Origin: Epiperipatus broadwayi
Lineage: Eukaryota > Onychophora > Udeonychophora > Euonychophora > Peripatidae
Length of the DNA: 64,000 bases
NCBI GenBank assembly: GCA_028023455.1
Contig: JAQFVV010000519.1
Location: forward strand, 23,501 to 87,500
Direction: 5' to 3'
This document shows positions 38,540-50,860 of the stretch, piece by piece; positions within the stretch are counted from its first letter, which is position 1, and each line of letters opens with the position of its first letter. Made by a program: the position numbers and the translations under genes. The notes under the pieces were generated by a model. It was not told the DNA's origin. It saw only the letters and a list, made by a program, of their open reading frames with translations, and did no database searches.

Positions 38540-39490
38540 GTTAACATAGATTCTTTAATTTTATGTTTTTTTATTATTTCTTTCAATACACAAAATCTTA
38601 ATTTTATTAAAATCAAAATCAAAACCATAATTATATGTAACATTATGATCAAAAAATATTGAAGGTGATACATCACCATTTCTAATACTCTATTGTCTTG
38701 ACTTTTGCACTCATTTATATAGCAACAAATGCTCCTTTGATCTTTTCTCCAAAGTATACCAAGATTCTCCTATATATATTTTCCATAAACACAGCCATTT
38801 ATATATTGCACAATTTTGAGTTAAAATACTACATCTATTTTTTGAATTATGTATCAATCTATTTAAATTAGGAGTACTATAAAATGCGACTCTATATATA
38901 TTTTTATATATCTGTCTTATAAATTTCACTTGCTGATTACAAATAAATGATATTGATATCCAATTATATTTCATTTTATCAATATCTATAGCACTTAAAA
39001 TATTACAATTATTATTAAACTTACTAACAATATTATAAATTTATGATTACATCCAATATTTAATAAATCCATAGTAAATACATTTATATTACTTATTTTA
39101 TCATAATTATATTTACATAACTTTATATTCCTAAATAAAAATTATTTTAAAGTAAATAATTTATGTACTATTGGCACATTTGAATCCCAAGGAATATATC
39201 CTCTTTTTTCAATATCTTTTATTACCATACAATAATCTAATTTATTTTTATTACGAGTAACTTTAATATCTAAATATTGAATTGACATTTTCTCTTCAAA
39301 AGATTTACCGTATTTTAAATCTTCTGAACTATTTAATTCATTAAATAACAAATTTATAACATCTAAACTTCCACAAACAAAAACATCATCAACATATCTG
39401 TAATATGTTTTAATACCTTGATAATATATTGATGCAGTAAATCTTAGCTTAAGATTGTGCTTCATGTTTCTACCTACTAACCCATAATCA
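38540..39490 (-). pseudogene. Penelope-like relic PLE-C (RT palm plus GIY-YIG)
   Basis: Minus strand: 39465-39142 has TYYRYVDDVFVCG (intact catalytic YVDD), QYLDIKVTRN and RGYIPWDSNVPIVHK, a Penelope-like palm and connection. Then 38974-38711 has NCAIYKWLCLWKIYIGESWY, then KRSKEHL: the Y..C and YIGES motifs plus the catalytic-Arg region of GIY-YIG. After one stop it continues to about 38570 as DHNVTYNYGFDFDFNKIK. The upstream RT fingers are lost at a (TA)n array (39524-39550). One or two stops and a frame change separate RT and endonuclease. YIP-W-S..P is typical of a different PLE branch from PLE-D/E. Confidence 0.74.
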
Positions 39491-42400
39491 AATCCCTCTT
39501 TCCCATTCTGCTCCTTTTGTCGTATATATATATATATATATATATATATTTCATGTATATATTTGAGATGCGCGCCTAAATTATAAAATGTAATGGTTCA
39601 ATAACATGTTTTAAAATTATTATTAATTCTTTTTATTAATTATTAGTTTTTTTATTAAAGTATTATAGATGCGGCTCAAATATATACATAGGAGCAAAAG
39701 TAACTAACTAAATATTGATGTTTTTAAATATTTATTATATGTCATTTTTAGCTTTTTCTTTTTAAATTGCTTGTTTTTCTATTAAACTATATATTTTTTT
39801 ATAAAATCCAATATGGAAGATGTGACTGTTGTTAATTGTCAAAAAATAATTAAAGGGATGTATTTTTTAATTAATGTTTTACTTATAATAAATGGGATTA
39901 AGTAGATTAAAGATTTTCTTTTGTGAAAATATGTTGTCAAATCTATTTCTAATAGGGAAATAGATTTGAATTTATTTTGGCCATTATCTAACAATTGCAT
40001 CTTTCAAAAACAACTGATAAAAGAAAAAGTATAAAATGACTGAATTTTGAAGAACAGAGTAGATTAGCTACTTTTAGAGAGAGGTATTATAAACATATTT
40101 CGTTTTGCTTGAAACTTACAAATGATGTAGCAGTAAATCCACCACTCTTCTCGACCTTATGGGTCATCATCTGCCACTACCATAATATCCTGCTGCCATG
40201 AAATGAACAAAGGTCTAAAAAAAACTTTAAAATGCTGATAGAAGTTTCCTGCCACCCAAGTACTTGCATTTCAATTGCCGTGCACATGCCATATTTTAAA
40301 ATGGACTCTTAAAATTGCAAGGTAAATTTCTAAGCTGCCACCTAATAGTCAATCTAGCCTAAATAATCTATCAAGATCTCTTCTCATGTATTCTTTAACT
40401 TTGCCTTTATATATATATATGTAATTTTGCTCACAAATGATTTCTTTGCCTTTATATATATATATGTAATTTTGCTCACAAATGATTTCTTTATATCTAA
40501 TCCTATCTCATATGCTTTTAACCTCGCTTAACTTTGGTGCAGTCATTTATTTATAGATATTTATTACTTGATTATATATATATGCTTTTTTTTTATTAAT
40601 TTGCTAATCTCACACAAACTGGTGATTTTTAATTTATAAAAATATTTTCTGTCATTTTTTAAGTAAACCTTCACAAGCAAGTTATAAATGTCCATTTAAA
40701 ACAATGCATTATTAATTAATATACTCGCCAGATTGTTTTTCGAGCCAACATTCTATTTATGTTTTATATATATATATATATATATTTGTTTAACTCTGGA
40801 TTTTCTACCGGTGTAAATGCAGAACTTTTTGTTTTTATTCAATTTTGAAAGAGTGACCCATTAATTATTTTCTATAACTGCCAGTCTTCTTATATTTTCC
40901 ATACTCTTAAAATTTCAAATCTTGTATTTAAATATTTCAATTATTGTAAAATCAACGAAGGTGAGATTGATTTATTTTAACTAGCAGAAAAAGGGATGGG
41001 GGAAAATCTTAATGTTTCTTTTGCTAAATCAAATCTTCAAGTATATTTTAGTAAATGAAATCTAAATTTCTCTATATATATTATAATTGCATGGCGTATT
41101 ATATTATTCAAACAAGGGTCATTTATTTTAAAGCTGTAAAATTTATTCAATGTTGTTAGTGACATTCATTCGTACTGTGTTTCTGTCATTTAGCCTATCT
41201 TTGTATATATATATATATATATTACGTGCTTCTAATCTGGGGGTTGCAACAAGTTCGAACCCATAAATTTCTTTTCATACCTCGTTCCATAGATAGTTGG
41301 GCTATCTGGAACCACATTTATTTTGTATGAAATGCCTCTGGCAGTGATCCTGTAAGTTTGGCACATCCTATGAATATTTACTTCGTAGATAAAAGGCCTC
41401 GTGTCGGTTATACCAGCAAAAGTCTGGGCCACGCCATGCCTATCCACTTTTCTCTAAGAACTACCCAAGAAGGGGGTGTGAGATTTCGTTTTTTCATCCA
41501 GAAGCATGACCTTTTCCTCTTAGTTATTTTAGGCTATTATGTCAGCACCGCAAACTTCTTCCTATTATTATTTCTTTTGCTTCATGACCCAGTTTTAATG
41601 CTCTAATATTAAAATTAAGCTTTGCTTAAAAGATATATAAATGCCAATTACTTCTATTTATTAATTAAGTTCATTTCAATCATATACAATCTCACCGTCA
41701 TAATTTATAGATCTATATTTAAGAGTATCTATATGCCTTGGGGAAAAGAAAGTGTTCGTCTCACTATCGTTAAAATAATTTTTCATTAAATATTTTGTCA
41801 TCTAATCAAATGTCATTTTCAAATATGTTTTTCAAATGTATCTTATTTATTTTCATAACCTCAATGGCATGAAAATAATTTATCTTATATGTATAATGAA
41901 TCCCAGAACGCTCCCCTAAATAATGTTAGGCACCATGTTTCAGAACCGTAATCCAAAGCATTAATAACAATTTTATGTGAATTCTTCTTTCTAATAATAG
42001 ATTGGCATTTTAATATTAGACCCACCAAAGATGTGTGTTAATTTGTAATATATTATTTAGCTAATAAAGAGCATATGAGAAATAATAGCATGAAAGACAC
42101 TATGTAATCATCTACTGCTTGCTCATTCATGCACATACTAATGTACTTAATTTATAAATGTATATAACTAATTTTTCATTATATTAAACTATTTTTATTG
42201 TCTAACTTATTTGAGTAGTTCGAATTCCTTTTCCTCCCCTTCCACATATTACAGCCATGCTTATGTATAATTTAATATAGTCATAGTTAATAGATGTCTC
42301 ATTGTTTTGCTCAGCATTGCTAGTCGGCCAGATTAAGATTAATTCTCATGGGCCATCACTATTATGTTATCCATTAGGTTTTTGATCTGGGGCTTAGAGA

Positions 42401-43280
42401 GTGGGTTCGAATCCAGGCTGGTCCCTGACCTAAATCTTGGGCTTAACTGGGTTTGAAGTATATTTTGTGAGTTCCAGCTCATGTTAGATGGATAAACATG
42501 TTTTGACTGATACAATATATTATTATTAAGAATTATATCTTCATATCTTGATATTACAAAACTACATATTTGAGAAACTACAAGAAGATCCATAGGCCAA
42601 ACATTATCCATTTTATAACAATCATCTTTAAACATAGAACAAATAAAATATATTAAATATCACATTCACTCTAATTATCCAATACTACATTAACAAGAAG
42701 ATGGCTCCCAATAACAAAGATAGCACCCATCTTTAAATTAATCTTGTTACAAATGTGACATTCTTATTATCGAATAAACAGATGATAAGTGAGAGGTTGT
42801 CACATTTACTTTATTATTTAGATGATATATTTAACATTGCACAAACACACTTTTATTCAAAATTTACGACAAATTACCAACTAAACCAGCTTCACTAAAG
42901 AAGTAAACTCTAAACACAACCAATGATTTAATTGCTACAAGCTGACTTCTCCAGTGTAAATGTCTAAAACATAGAAAAAAAATATATTACATATTATCAA
43001 CAATTCTCAACTTCATCTTTCACACTTTTAATATTACTACAACTTTTAAACAAATTAATTGCTTTAGCATGATAAACAAATTTTTAATAATAAAGATTCT
43101 TTAATTCTTTTTTGAATTTCATTTATTTCAAAGAAGACAACTTTAGATTCATTGAAACTAATAGTGTCATCTATATCTCTTTCATGGTTGTGTTTTTGAG
43201 CTAATTTGTTTAGCTAGTCTATTTTAATTGTTAATTGGGGAGGGATGATTGTTGATTACTTTATTAACATTAGATTAAGG

Positions 43281-43281
<1 letters not shown>
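39491..43281. other. End of intron 2, no gene seen
   Basis: It contains (TA)n at 39524-39550, 40765-40785 and 41204-41222, and a 45-bp tandem duplication with internal (TA)n at 40399-40488. Overlapping frames at 41232-41606 have no recognisable domain. A possible tRNA-like B-box lies at 42404. Confidence 0.4.
42320..42500 (+). other. Possible tRNA-derived repeat remnant
   Basis: GGTTCGAATCC at 42404-42414 is a perfect pol III B-box, with part of a T-stem. No good A-box lies at the tRNA distance; a weak TGGGCCATCAC is 55 bases upstream. Not a tRNA gene. Confidence 0.22.

Positions 43282-43376
<95 letters not shown>
43282..43376. repeat. (TA)n microsatellite abutting a splice acceptor
   Basis: About 95 bp of TA repeat ends just before the TTGTAG acceptor of lectin exon c, replacing most of a normal polypyrimidine tract. 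Confidence 0.97.
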
Positions 43377-43379
<3 letters not shown>

Positions 43380-43381
43380 AG

Positions 43382-43504
43382 AAAATAAATGTTATAAACT
43401 TTTTGGAACTACATTCTATCAAATACTGAACTGGTTTGATGCTGAAACTGCATGTAATATAGAAGAAGGGCATCTTGTAAGTATCCATGGATCTAAAGAA
43501 GCAG
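43382..43504 (+). CDS. C-type lectin gene, exon c (first half of CTLD 2)
   Basis: This exon encodes the N-terminal half of the second CTLD: NKCYKLFGT, then NWFDAETACN, then EEGHLVSIHGSKEA. These match the conserved CY, W..A...C and HLVSI..xxE landmarks of the fold in order and spacing. The acceptor is TTGTAG, lying directly after a (TA)n array of about 95 bp (43282-43376). The donor is G|GTATGA at 43505. It enters and leaves in phase 1, joining C|AA upstream and G|AT (Asp) downstream to the exon at 61847, so that SKEAD-FLITMM is continuous. An expandable dinucleotide array immediately before the acceptor could affect splicing (inference). Canonical fold cysteines are present in KCY (long-form pair) and TACN. 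Confidence 0.87.
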
Positions 43505-43689
43505 GTATGATATGCTTAAGAACTATTTTAAAATAAACATAATTATGATTAATTTTATTGTGTTGGTAAAAAGAGTCATTCAATCTAAATCTTAATGATG
43601 ATTTATTGTTGCTTTCTCTCTCTCGTTGTCATTCTTTGTTCTTTGTGTCTGTTTATCTCTCCATATATATATATGTTCATACGAATATT

Positions 43690-43860
43690 TTCACGGGTTG
43701 CAGAGATAAAAAACACAGTTTGCGGTTTCATACGTGTGAGATTTTATTTTAAAACTCCAACTTTATGGGCTTGTGTGATCGAGTCGGAACGTTGGAATTT
43801 TAAATTAAAATCTTACACAGATGAAACCGCAAAATATGTTATAAATTCACTTCATTTTTA
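43690..43860. repeat. Foldback element with hammerhead-like centre
   Basis: Arms TTTGCGGTTTCATACGTGTG and, inverted, ACACAGATGAAACCGCAAA surround a centre GGGCTTGTGTGATCGAGTCG (43767-43786). Arms continue as paired ATTTTA/TAAAAT tracts. Beside it is GCAACCCGTGAAAATATTCG (minus), also found at about 988 beside the foldback at 841-981. Same family as 841-981 and the end of PLE-D. Confidence 0.7.
43766..43794 (+). ncRNA. Degenerate hammerhead-like core
   Basis: Stem GGCTTG/CGAGTC closed by TGTGAT, then GGAAC GTT, equivalent to GAAA plus a self-paired ACGT stem III and T at the cleavage position. The CTGATGA box is reduced to TTTATG. Assignment rests on comparison with the copies at 901 and 49883. 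Confidence 0.3.
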
Positions 43861-45327
43861 AGTAATATGCATTAAAAGTATCTCTGTGTATATGTAGTTG
43901 TCAAAGTAGCCACATAAAATTCTTTTAAACATATAATAAATTTAATTCACATCAGTTTTAGTCGTACCATTTTAGCGTGCATTATTTAAGTATTAAATAT
44001 ATACTTAGTTAACAACGGATAATAATTAAAATCGAATTTAATTTTTTTTAAAATATATATATAGTTTATTTTTGGAGTCTAAACCATTTAGCCATTTTTT
44101 ATGTTAATTTATTATAATTTAACTTAAAAAATGGATGTTGATTTATTTAAATTATACTAAAAGAAAGCCTTTTTTTTCATTTTGGCTTTAGTCTAAGTCT
44201 TTTTTCATTGCCTTTTTGGCTTTGTGCCAAAAACTGTATTTTACCTTTTTGACTTCGTGAAATTCCTGTGATATTTCTACTATGTTTGTTTCTAACTCTG
44301 TTTCAATTTCTTCCATAGTTTTTTACATTCGTTCTAAATTATGTTAACGTCTTTCTATTGCTTTTCTTGCTGCATAAATTGGTTGGGAATATATTTCCTT
44401 AATTTCTTTTATCTCCCAAGTCAAATAAATATTTTCTTATTTTTACATTTGCATCTTACATTATCAATTTTAAGTTGGCATTTCTATTGTGAGGAATTGA
44501 TTTATAACCAAATATCTCTAATTTTAGTTTATTGCTTTTGTTATAATACTATAGACACTGTCTTTGCAGAGTGTCTTAATTTAATCACTACAGTTTTTTC
44601 TTATAACATGGTGATTGGAACACAAAGGCTAGAGTAATAACAATCTAACTTTAGATAAGAGTTTTTACCTCTGAATATTTTTTTTTCAACCAGCTCACCC
44701 TGAAATATTGTATAGAAATTAATTTTATTATAATACTAATATTAGGTTACTACTAAATAAATATATGTCCTAATGTGTGGTTTATTTTAATAACAGCATT
44801 CATAATTTACCATCTAAGTAATTTTTGTTTGTAATTTGGGATTTTCAATGTGGTTGCTTAGATATTAATTACTGTATTATGATATAAAAATATGTGTATA
44901 TTCAATGTAACATCCACTCTGCAAAAATTGTCTTTGCTTCGTGCATTTTATAGGTTACTGACATTTAAAATACACACTGTGATTTTGTTTGAAAAAATTA
45001 GGGAATTCAAACTTTAGCTTGTATTCTTCCATGTAGGATTGTCTGATATTAGAAGACCCTCTTACAATAATAATTTAAAAAGATAAGTAAAGTGACATCC
45101 TTAACGAATTAGAAATGCATTGCCATTAAGATTATCTTTAGATCTTATTTATACATTTTGCCGAGATCGCTCTTTGTTTAGATGTTTCTGAAAAACATTA
45201 TTATGGAGATTATCTTTTACTAATTATTCTAAGTAATAAAATAAATATCCATGAGTTATTTTCTCTTTTATTAATCAAACCAAAATCATACAAGAATTGT
45301 TTATATTTATTCTTGTATAAATACTTG

Positions 45328-45369
<42 letters not shown>

Positions 45370-46539
45370 CAAGTATTTATATATATATATATATATATAT
45401 TAAAAAAAAGGATTAAACTTTATTGGTACAAAATGTTTTACAAGATAAGCATTGATTTACATAGTATAATATGGAGACCTAAGATGATACACTGTATTTT
45501 TTTCCATAGCATTTCCAAAAATTTATCAACTTGTGACAACTCAGAACATTCATCCATGAGATGATTAATTAGTAAAAGTAAACCTCGGTTACAATTAGGA
45601 ATTATTTGTAAAATCTAGAGTTCAAATATGAATAGCGTTTTAGCAGTGCAATACTGAAAAATTCAATTTGCAGCAGATACGTTGAGTAATAGAAAGCACT
45701 TGAGCTAATATAAAGTGTGGGATAAGTCAGTCTAGTGTTCAGTTTTCCAGTATGGTCTCAAATATCTCCAGAAGAGAACAATTCAGTATACTTTGGAAGA
45801 CTTATGAAGAAATAGGGGAAAAAACTAAGATTTGAAATGACTCTGCTGAAAACCATTCTTATCCATCACGAAGAGCCACAGGACTGCAAACAGACAACCC
45901 TATCCATAATCACATTGGGAATAATAGTAATAAATAAGGTAAGTCACTTGGAGTGAAAACCATTAGACCAAACTGCAGCTTACTTTGCAATAATACACGG
46001 ATAAAATCTTTTATAAGAATAACGCTAAAAAACGCTAAAAAATAACATTATTTCTCCTTTACTATGAATGAGAAAATCAACATCGGAAACAATCCCCATA
46101 GCACTCTCATCCCAGCTCCCATATTCAACAGAACTAAGATTTAGGCTCATAGGGTCCCTCCAGACATTCAGACCCTCTCATCCACTCAGCAAAACTGTGT
46201 GAAACAAAGAATTTCCTTTTAAAGGCAAAAGCACTGTAGTAATCTACTGAAATTTCAATTGCTGCTATATAATTTGCACATCATTTTTATAAATGTTGAA
46301 ATTATTTTTACTTGTGATAACATGTGGACATAACTTGTATAAGAAAAGAGCGATAAGCAATTCCTCTTTTAAATAAGAATAGTTTAGAGAAAATTAATTC
46401 CCTAAACTAAGATAAAAGGAATTAAAACGGTGAACCAGTAACATGTGACATGATGTAATGTATTTGGCTTCTCCTTAAATGAAGTCAAGAATATCTCAGA
46501 AATTATGACCAGATAAACATGTTAGCCACTTTATTTTCA
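43861..46539. other. Intron 3, mostly non-coding
   Basis: A minus-strand coding-like patch at about 44450-44180 reads IYAARKAIERR, then TMEEIETELETNIVEISQEF, then KKVKYSFWHKAKKAMKKDLD, with stops. It could be a gag or transposase scrap but is not recognised. (TA)n arrays at 45332-45400 flank an inverted ACTTGATAA/TTATCAAGT pair. Confidence 0.3.
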
Positions 46540-48840
46540 ATTCGCCACTCACATATTCTGCCCCATCCCATTTCCACAACATAATCTTTGTCAATTATAT
46601 GGCCTTTATATCTAAATCCCCCTTATTTTTTCACAAACCCAGCATAAAAACTAATAACTCACTTTCTGTATAGTCACTTTGTTCATACCTATTCTCCCAT
46701 AACTTCATTATCAGTACCCTTTCTGCTTTCAAGCATTTACATTCAATCAACAGATGCCTAATATTTTCTATACCTTCCTTACACAATTTGCACACTAAAT
46801 CACCCATAGTTTTCCATTTACATGTATATTCTCTTGTTGCTAAAGATCCCGTTTGAGCCTTAAACAATAAACTACTTCCCTTACTATTATCATAAATTAA
46901 CTGGCATCTAATATTCCGTTTACTTCTATATATATTTAAACTCTTCTTATCATCCATACTAGTTCTCCATTTCTCCAACTCCCTATTTTTCATTAATACT
47001 TCTATTCTTTTATCCTATTCCTTACCACTACAACACTCAACAATCCTCCTAATACAATCATCCCACCTTTTATGCAAGTAAACTGATATAAACTCTTTAT
47101 CCAAATCTTTTGCATACTGCATTACCTTTCTCACACATCTTGTTACCTACCCTTTACTCATAAACCAATTAAACACTATTTTGGCTATTCTTTTACTATC
47201 CATAAAAGGCAACCTACCAAACATTTTCATTTTACATTTTGCATCTCTCATCCCATTTCTCCTTGAATTGCCTCCTTTGTTGCCCATATATCTGCATCTA
47301 ATGCATGTCTTCCTACTTCCCTTTGTACTTTCTCTAAATAATCTAAAACCATTTTACTAACACATAATGCATCATTACCATATGTTAACCCTGCTACGGC
47401 AACTCCCTTCCGTACAATTCTAGCTACATCATATTTATTATATGAAAATACTGTTAGTTTTTTTACCAAACCCTTTCTTTTCTTTGCTTCATTTACCTTT
47501 TTTTTTCCATTCATCCAAGCAATTTTCCTGATTACATAAGATGATTCCCAAATACCTATATCTATCCACAACCCTTAACTTTATATCCCCCAATGAAAAT
47601 TCTACATCTTCTCTTTCCCCAGTATTAACAATCATTATATTTGATTTTTTTCCACTAAATTGAATCCCCATCTTTTTACCCACCCTTGCACATGTCCTCT
47701 ACATAATTTCCATATCTTCTCTTCTTTCTGTATACAAAAAAATAACATCTTCAAAAAAAAAAAGACACAACAAAGTATATATTTCCTTGCCACCTATTAA
47801 CGGTATCTCTACACCTCTTCCTAGACTTTTTATTGCTTTCTCCATATCACTCAAAAACAACAAAAACAAAATAGGTGACATAGGGCATCCTTGCCTTAAT
47901 CCCACCCCATTTTTAACTTTAACTGATTCTATATCCTTTAATTGGTAAGTATAATAATTATTTTCATATAATTTCTTAATAATATTTACTAAAGCTTCAT
48001 CCATTTCCAAGTTGGCTAACCTTACCCATAATCTATTTTTATTTACTCTATCATATGCTTTCTCTATATCTATAAAACTCATATATAATGATATACCTGA
48101 ATTCCTACTCATCTCCATAAGTTGTGTAACTACAAACAAACCATCTCCTATATGCCTATCTGATCTAAAACCACCTTGCATTTCCCCCACTACATTATTC
48201 TTTTCCATCTATTTTACAACACTTCCAGCTACCATATATGAGAAAACTTTATATAAAACTGATGGTACCACTATCAGTCTATAATTATTTAACTTCCTAT
48301 GATCTTTACCCATTCCTTTAAATAATAATCTTATTCTTGCATTACTCCAACTACCTGGAAAAACTCTCTCTGTGCCATCTTATTAAAACATGATAATAAC
48401 TTTGCTTTTGCTCTATGCCCTAAATTCATTACCATCTCTGTTGCCCATCCATCTAAACTTCTCACCTTTCTACTTTTCAATCTCTTCCCTGCCTCATTCA
48501 GTTCATTTTTTGTGAACCTAATATTCCCATTACTAACTGCTTTTATGTTTTCTATCACCAAATCCTTCATAACTAACATCTTTTCTATATCCACTACATA
48601 TCTATTTAAGATTCTCTCTACCTCTTCTCTAGAGCTACACTCTATTCCCTCATCATCTATTAATACTATCTCTCTTTCCTCTACATTTCTCCTTTTAATG
48701 CAATTCCAAAATTTTTTACCCCCATCTCTTCCACTTTAATTAATAGCAACATTTTTGCTAATTGTTTTGCTTTATTTGTGCATAACATTATAGTATTTAA
48801 CATTTTAATCAATTTAAAACACTCCTGAATTATAAAACCT
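46540..48840 (-). mobile_element. 5'-truncated LINE (non-LTR retrotransposon) relic
   Basis: A minus-strand ORF2 relic runs from about 48840 to 46631, with the 3' end near 46540. The APE endonuclease end is missing, and the 5' break is next to a T-rich stretch at 48842. Clade is not certain. It lies in lectin intron 3, antisense to the gene. Confidence 0.8.
46631..48840 (-). pseudogene. LINE ORF2 relic: reverse transcriptase and C-terminal zinc knuckle
   Basis: Segments in order on the minus strand: KKFWNCIKRRNVEEREI to ELNEAGKRLKSRKVRSLDGW (linker and RT start, 48730-48331); GGFRSDRHIGDGLF, FIDIEKAYDRVNKNRLW, GLRQGCPMSPILF and FFFEDVIFLY (fingers and palm, 48208-47699); QFSGKKSNIMIV and YRYLGIIL (47683-47489); AGLTYGNDALCVSKMVLDYL (to 47248); then RWDDCIRRIVECC and a final CKLCKEG...HLLIEC knuckle (46993-46631). 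Several frameshifts separate them. The catalytic F-A-D-D box reads F-F-E-D, so the first Asp is Glu. A dead copy of a LINE reverse transcriptase; the motif order is unambiguous. Confidence 0.85.
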
Positions 48841-49789
48841 AAAAAAAAAAGAAAATTATTTTAATTTGTTTTAATTTAAATATTTAATGAGAAAAATGAA
48901 ATATACTTTATTGATTTTCTTTAATATTAAATAAATATAAATGCACCTTTTTTAGCTTTTAGACTTTGAACCTACTAAATAATTTATACCTTTCCTACAC
49001 ACATATACATATAAACATAAATATATGTTCGTCTGTTTTATATATATATATATTAAGCTAATTTAGTGATTTTATCTCTGTGTACTAGCAATTTTATTCT
49101 AATAACAGTAATTTTATTTTCGGCCTTTATTGATGTTTCTGCATGCTCCATGTGTCTTGGCTATGAAACAATGTTTCATCATCCATTGTCTTAAAAATAA
49201 AAGAAAATATAACAGCAAAAAATTATTTACTATATATTTCTTTAAAGCTTTTAATCTCAAATTCCCACTTATTATTGCATTTTAAACCTTATTTTTTATC
49301 CTTTTTATTTTGAGTCATCTGCAGTTCTTTTTTGGGCTTATGTTTACTAATATGTCTAATCTACATTATGGTGATTGTCTGTAATAGGGGAAACTTTATG
49401 CTATTGCCATCAGTTTTTTGATGAGATCCTTTATTCCATTCAGATAGCATTCTTTATTGGTTGAATGCTAAGTTTGCCCATGATTAATGGTTATTACTAT
49501 GCTCATGTATTACAGTTGTTGGAATTCATGAGACTCTGTTTTCATTTTATACTCCTTGTTTTATGTTGCACATATCACAATTATTCAGTAGATCTACAAT
49601 AAGTACTATTAATCTCCTAATAGATGCAAATGATTAATTCCTTCCTGTGGTGAGGAAAATTATGGCAGACAATTCAATCATTTTTTTCTCAAATATATGG
49701 CGTACAGGTAATATAGTTTGCCTTATTATTTGATTATGAAAAACTGATATTTTTTCCTGAATATTGTATGAATGTTTCAGTTATCTGAC

Positions 49790-49790
<1 letters not shown>
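48841..49790. other. Intron 3, no feature seen
   Basis: AT-rich, with a short (TA)n at about 49040 and no recognised frame. Confidence 0.45.

Positions 49791-49791
<1 letters not shown>

Positions 49792-49822
<31 letters not shown>
49792..49822. repeat. (TA)n microsatellite at the PLE-D 3' end
   Basis: About 30 bp of TA repeat abuts the element terminus. Confidence 0.9.
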
Positions 49823-49826
<4 letters not shown>

Positions 49827-49873
49827 CATATTTTGCGGGTTCATCCATGTTAAAAACTTTTAATATTAATATA

Positions 49874-49906
49874 CTGATGTTTCGACTTGGTCACACAAGC
49901 CATCCA
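49874..49906 (-). ncRNA. Degenerate hammerhead-like core in the PLE-D 3' end
   Basis: Minus strand: stem GGCTTG/CAAGTC with loop TGTGAC, then GAAAC and ATC. GAAACATC differs by one transition from GAAACGTC, as expected from CpG decay. The CTGATGA box is reduced (TGTGGATG). Confidence 0.35.
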
Positions 49907-50059
49907 CAGAGTTATAAAAGGTAGAAAGATGGTTGTAGAGGTGCTACAATCATTGATTTGAATAAAATGTTAAAATTCCACCAATAGCAAAACATGTTAA
50001 ATTTAGGAATGTTTTTAAAAAAAATCTTTCCAAATAGGAGGAAGTTTACATGTATCATC

Positions 50060-50860
50060 TCACTTATTGATACAATCTGGTCTTTTAAGTATCTCAATGG
50101 CTTCTCTAATTTTGCATTGGTAGAGATTATCACATCTGGATATGATCCTGGTACTAGAAAAATCAATTTTATGACCTGAATCTATAGTATGGAGTGAGAG
50201 TGCTGATGATGATAAGTGTTGTTTAACTGCATTATCATGCTCATCTCTCCTAACACTGATGCAATGATTACTCATACCTATGTAAGAAGCTTTACAATTT
50301 TTACATGAGATTTGATAGACACCATGAGATTCAAGAGGGATTGAATCCTTAGGCTTGGTTATTATATTGCTGATCTTTTGATGAGCAGAAAATGCTGTAT
50401 CTATATTATAGCATTTTAATATATGTCTGATACTGTCTGTAGTTCCTTTACATATGGAACACAAATACTAATAGCTGATTTATCATCTTTTTGTTTCCTA
50501 TTTTGTCTATTTTGGGCTTGAAATAAGGCTTTTTTTATAAATTTGTAATTATAACTATTTGCTAATAAAACACTATTAATATGATTTATTTCTTCTTTCA
50601 GATATGTCTCATCTGAAAGGTTAATTACTCTATTTAAAAGTGTTTTGGCTACAGAAACTATCTGAGTTGGGTGATGATGAGAATGGAAATGCAAATATCT
50701 GTCTCTGTGTGTATCCTTTCTGTAAATAGAAAAAGATAAACTATTTAGTGTTCTGGTGACTAGAACATCAAGAAAAGGGAGTTTTCCATCAGACTCTGTC
50801 TCCATTGTAAATTTAATATGAGGATGCTTACATCTCTTCTCTCCTCATATTAAAAAAAAT
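50060..50860 (-). pseudogene. PLE-D RT C-terminus and GIY-YIG endonuclease
   Basis: Minus strand, two overlapping frames. The frame 50805-50416 has LPFLDVLVTR, SFSIYRKDTHRDRYLHF and SHHHPTQIVSVAKTLLNR, the end of the Penelope-like RT. The frame 50464-50060 has CSICKGTTDSIRHILKC (a Cys/His cluster), then HGVYQISCKNCKASYIGMSN and RRDEHDNAV: the G-V-Y and Y-I-G motifs, catalytic-type Arg and E-H region. It ends IREAIEILKRPDCINK. One frameshift within 50416-50464 joins the two. Upstream RT fingers and the YVDD box are missing. The endonuclease domain itself is uninterrupted. Nicking activity is family knowledge only. Confidence 0.82.

Larger units (their letters stand above)
49830..50860 (-). mobile_element. 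Penelope-like relic PLE-D
   Basis: 5'-truncated minus-strand element. It covers the end of the RT, a GIY-YIG endonuclease and a 3' end that contains the CTTGTGTGACCAAGTCGAAA core and TTAACATGGATGAACCCGCA. These terminal blocks are shared with the foldback at 841-981, linking that small palindrome to this PLE family. Confidence 0.8.

Noticed and set aside
41232-41606. Overlapping frames on both strands
   Set aside because: No recognisable domain in either. The GTTCGAAC near 41251 recalls a B-box but has no A-box partner.
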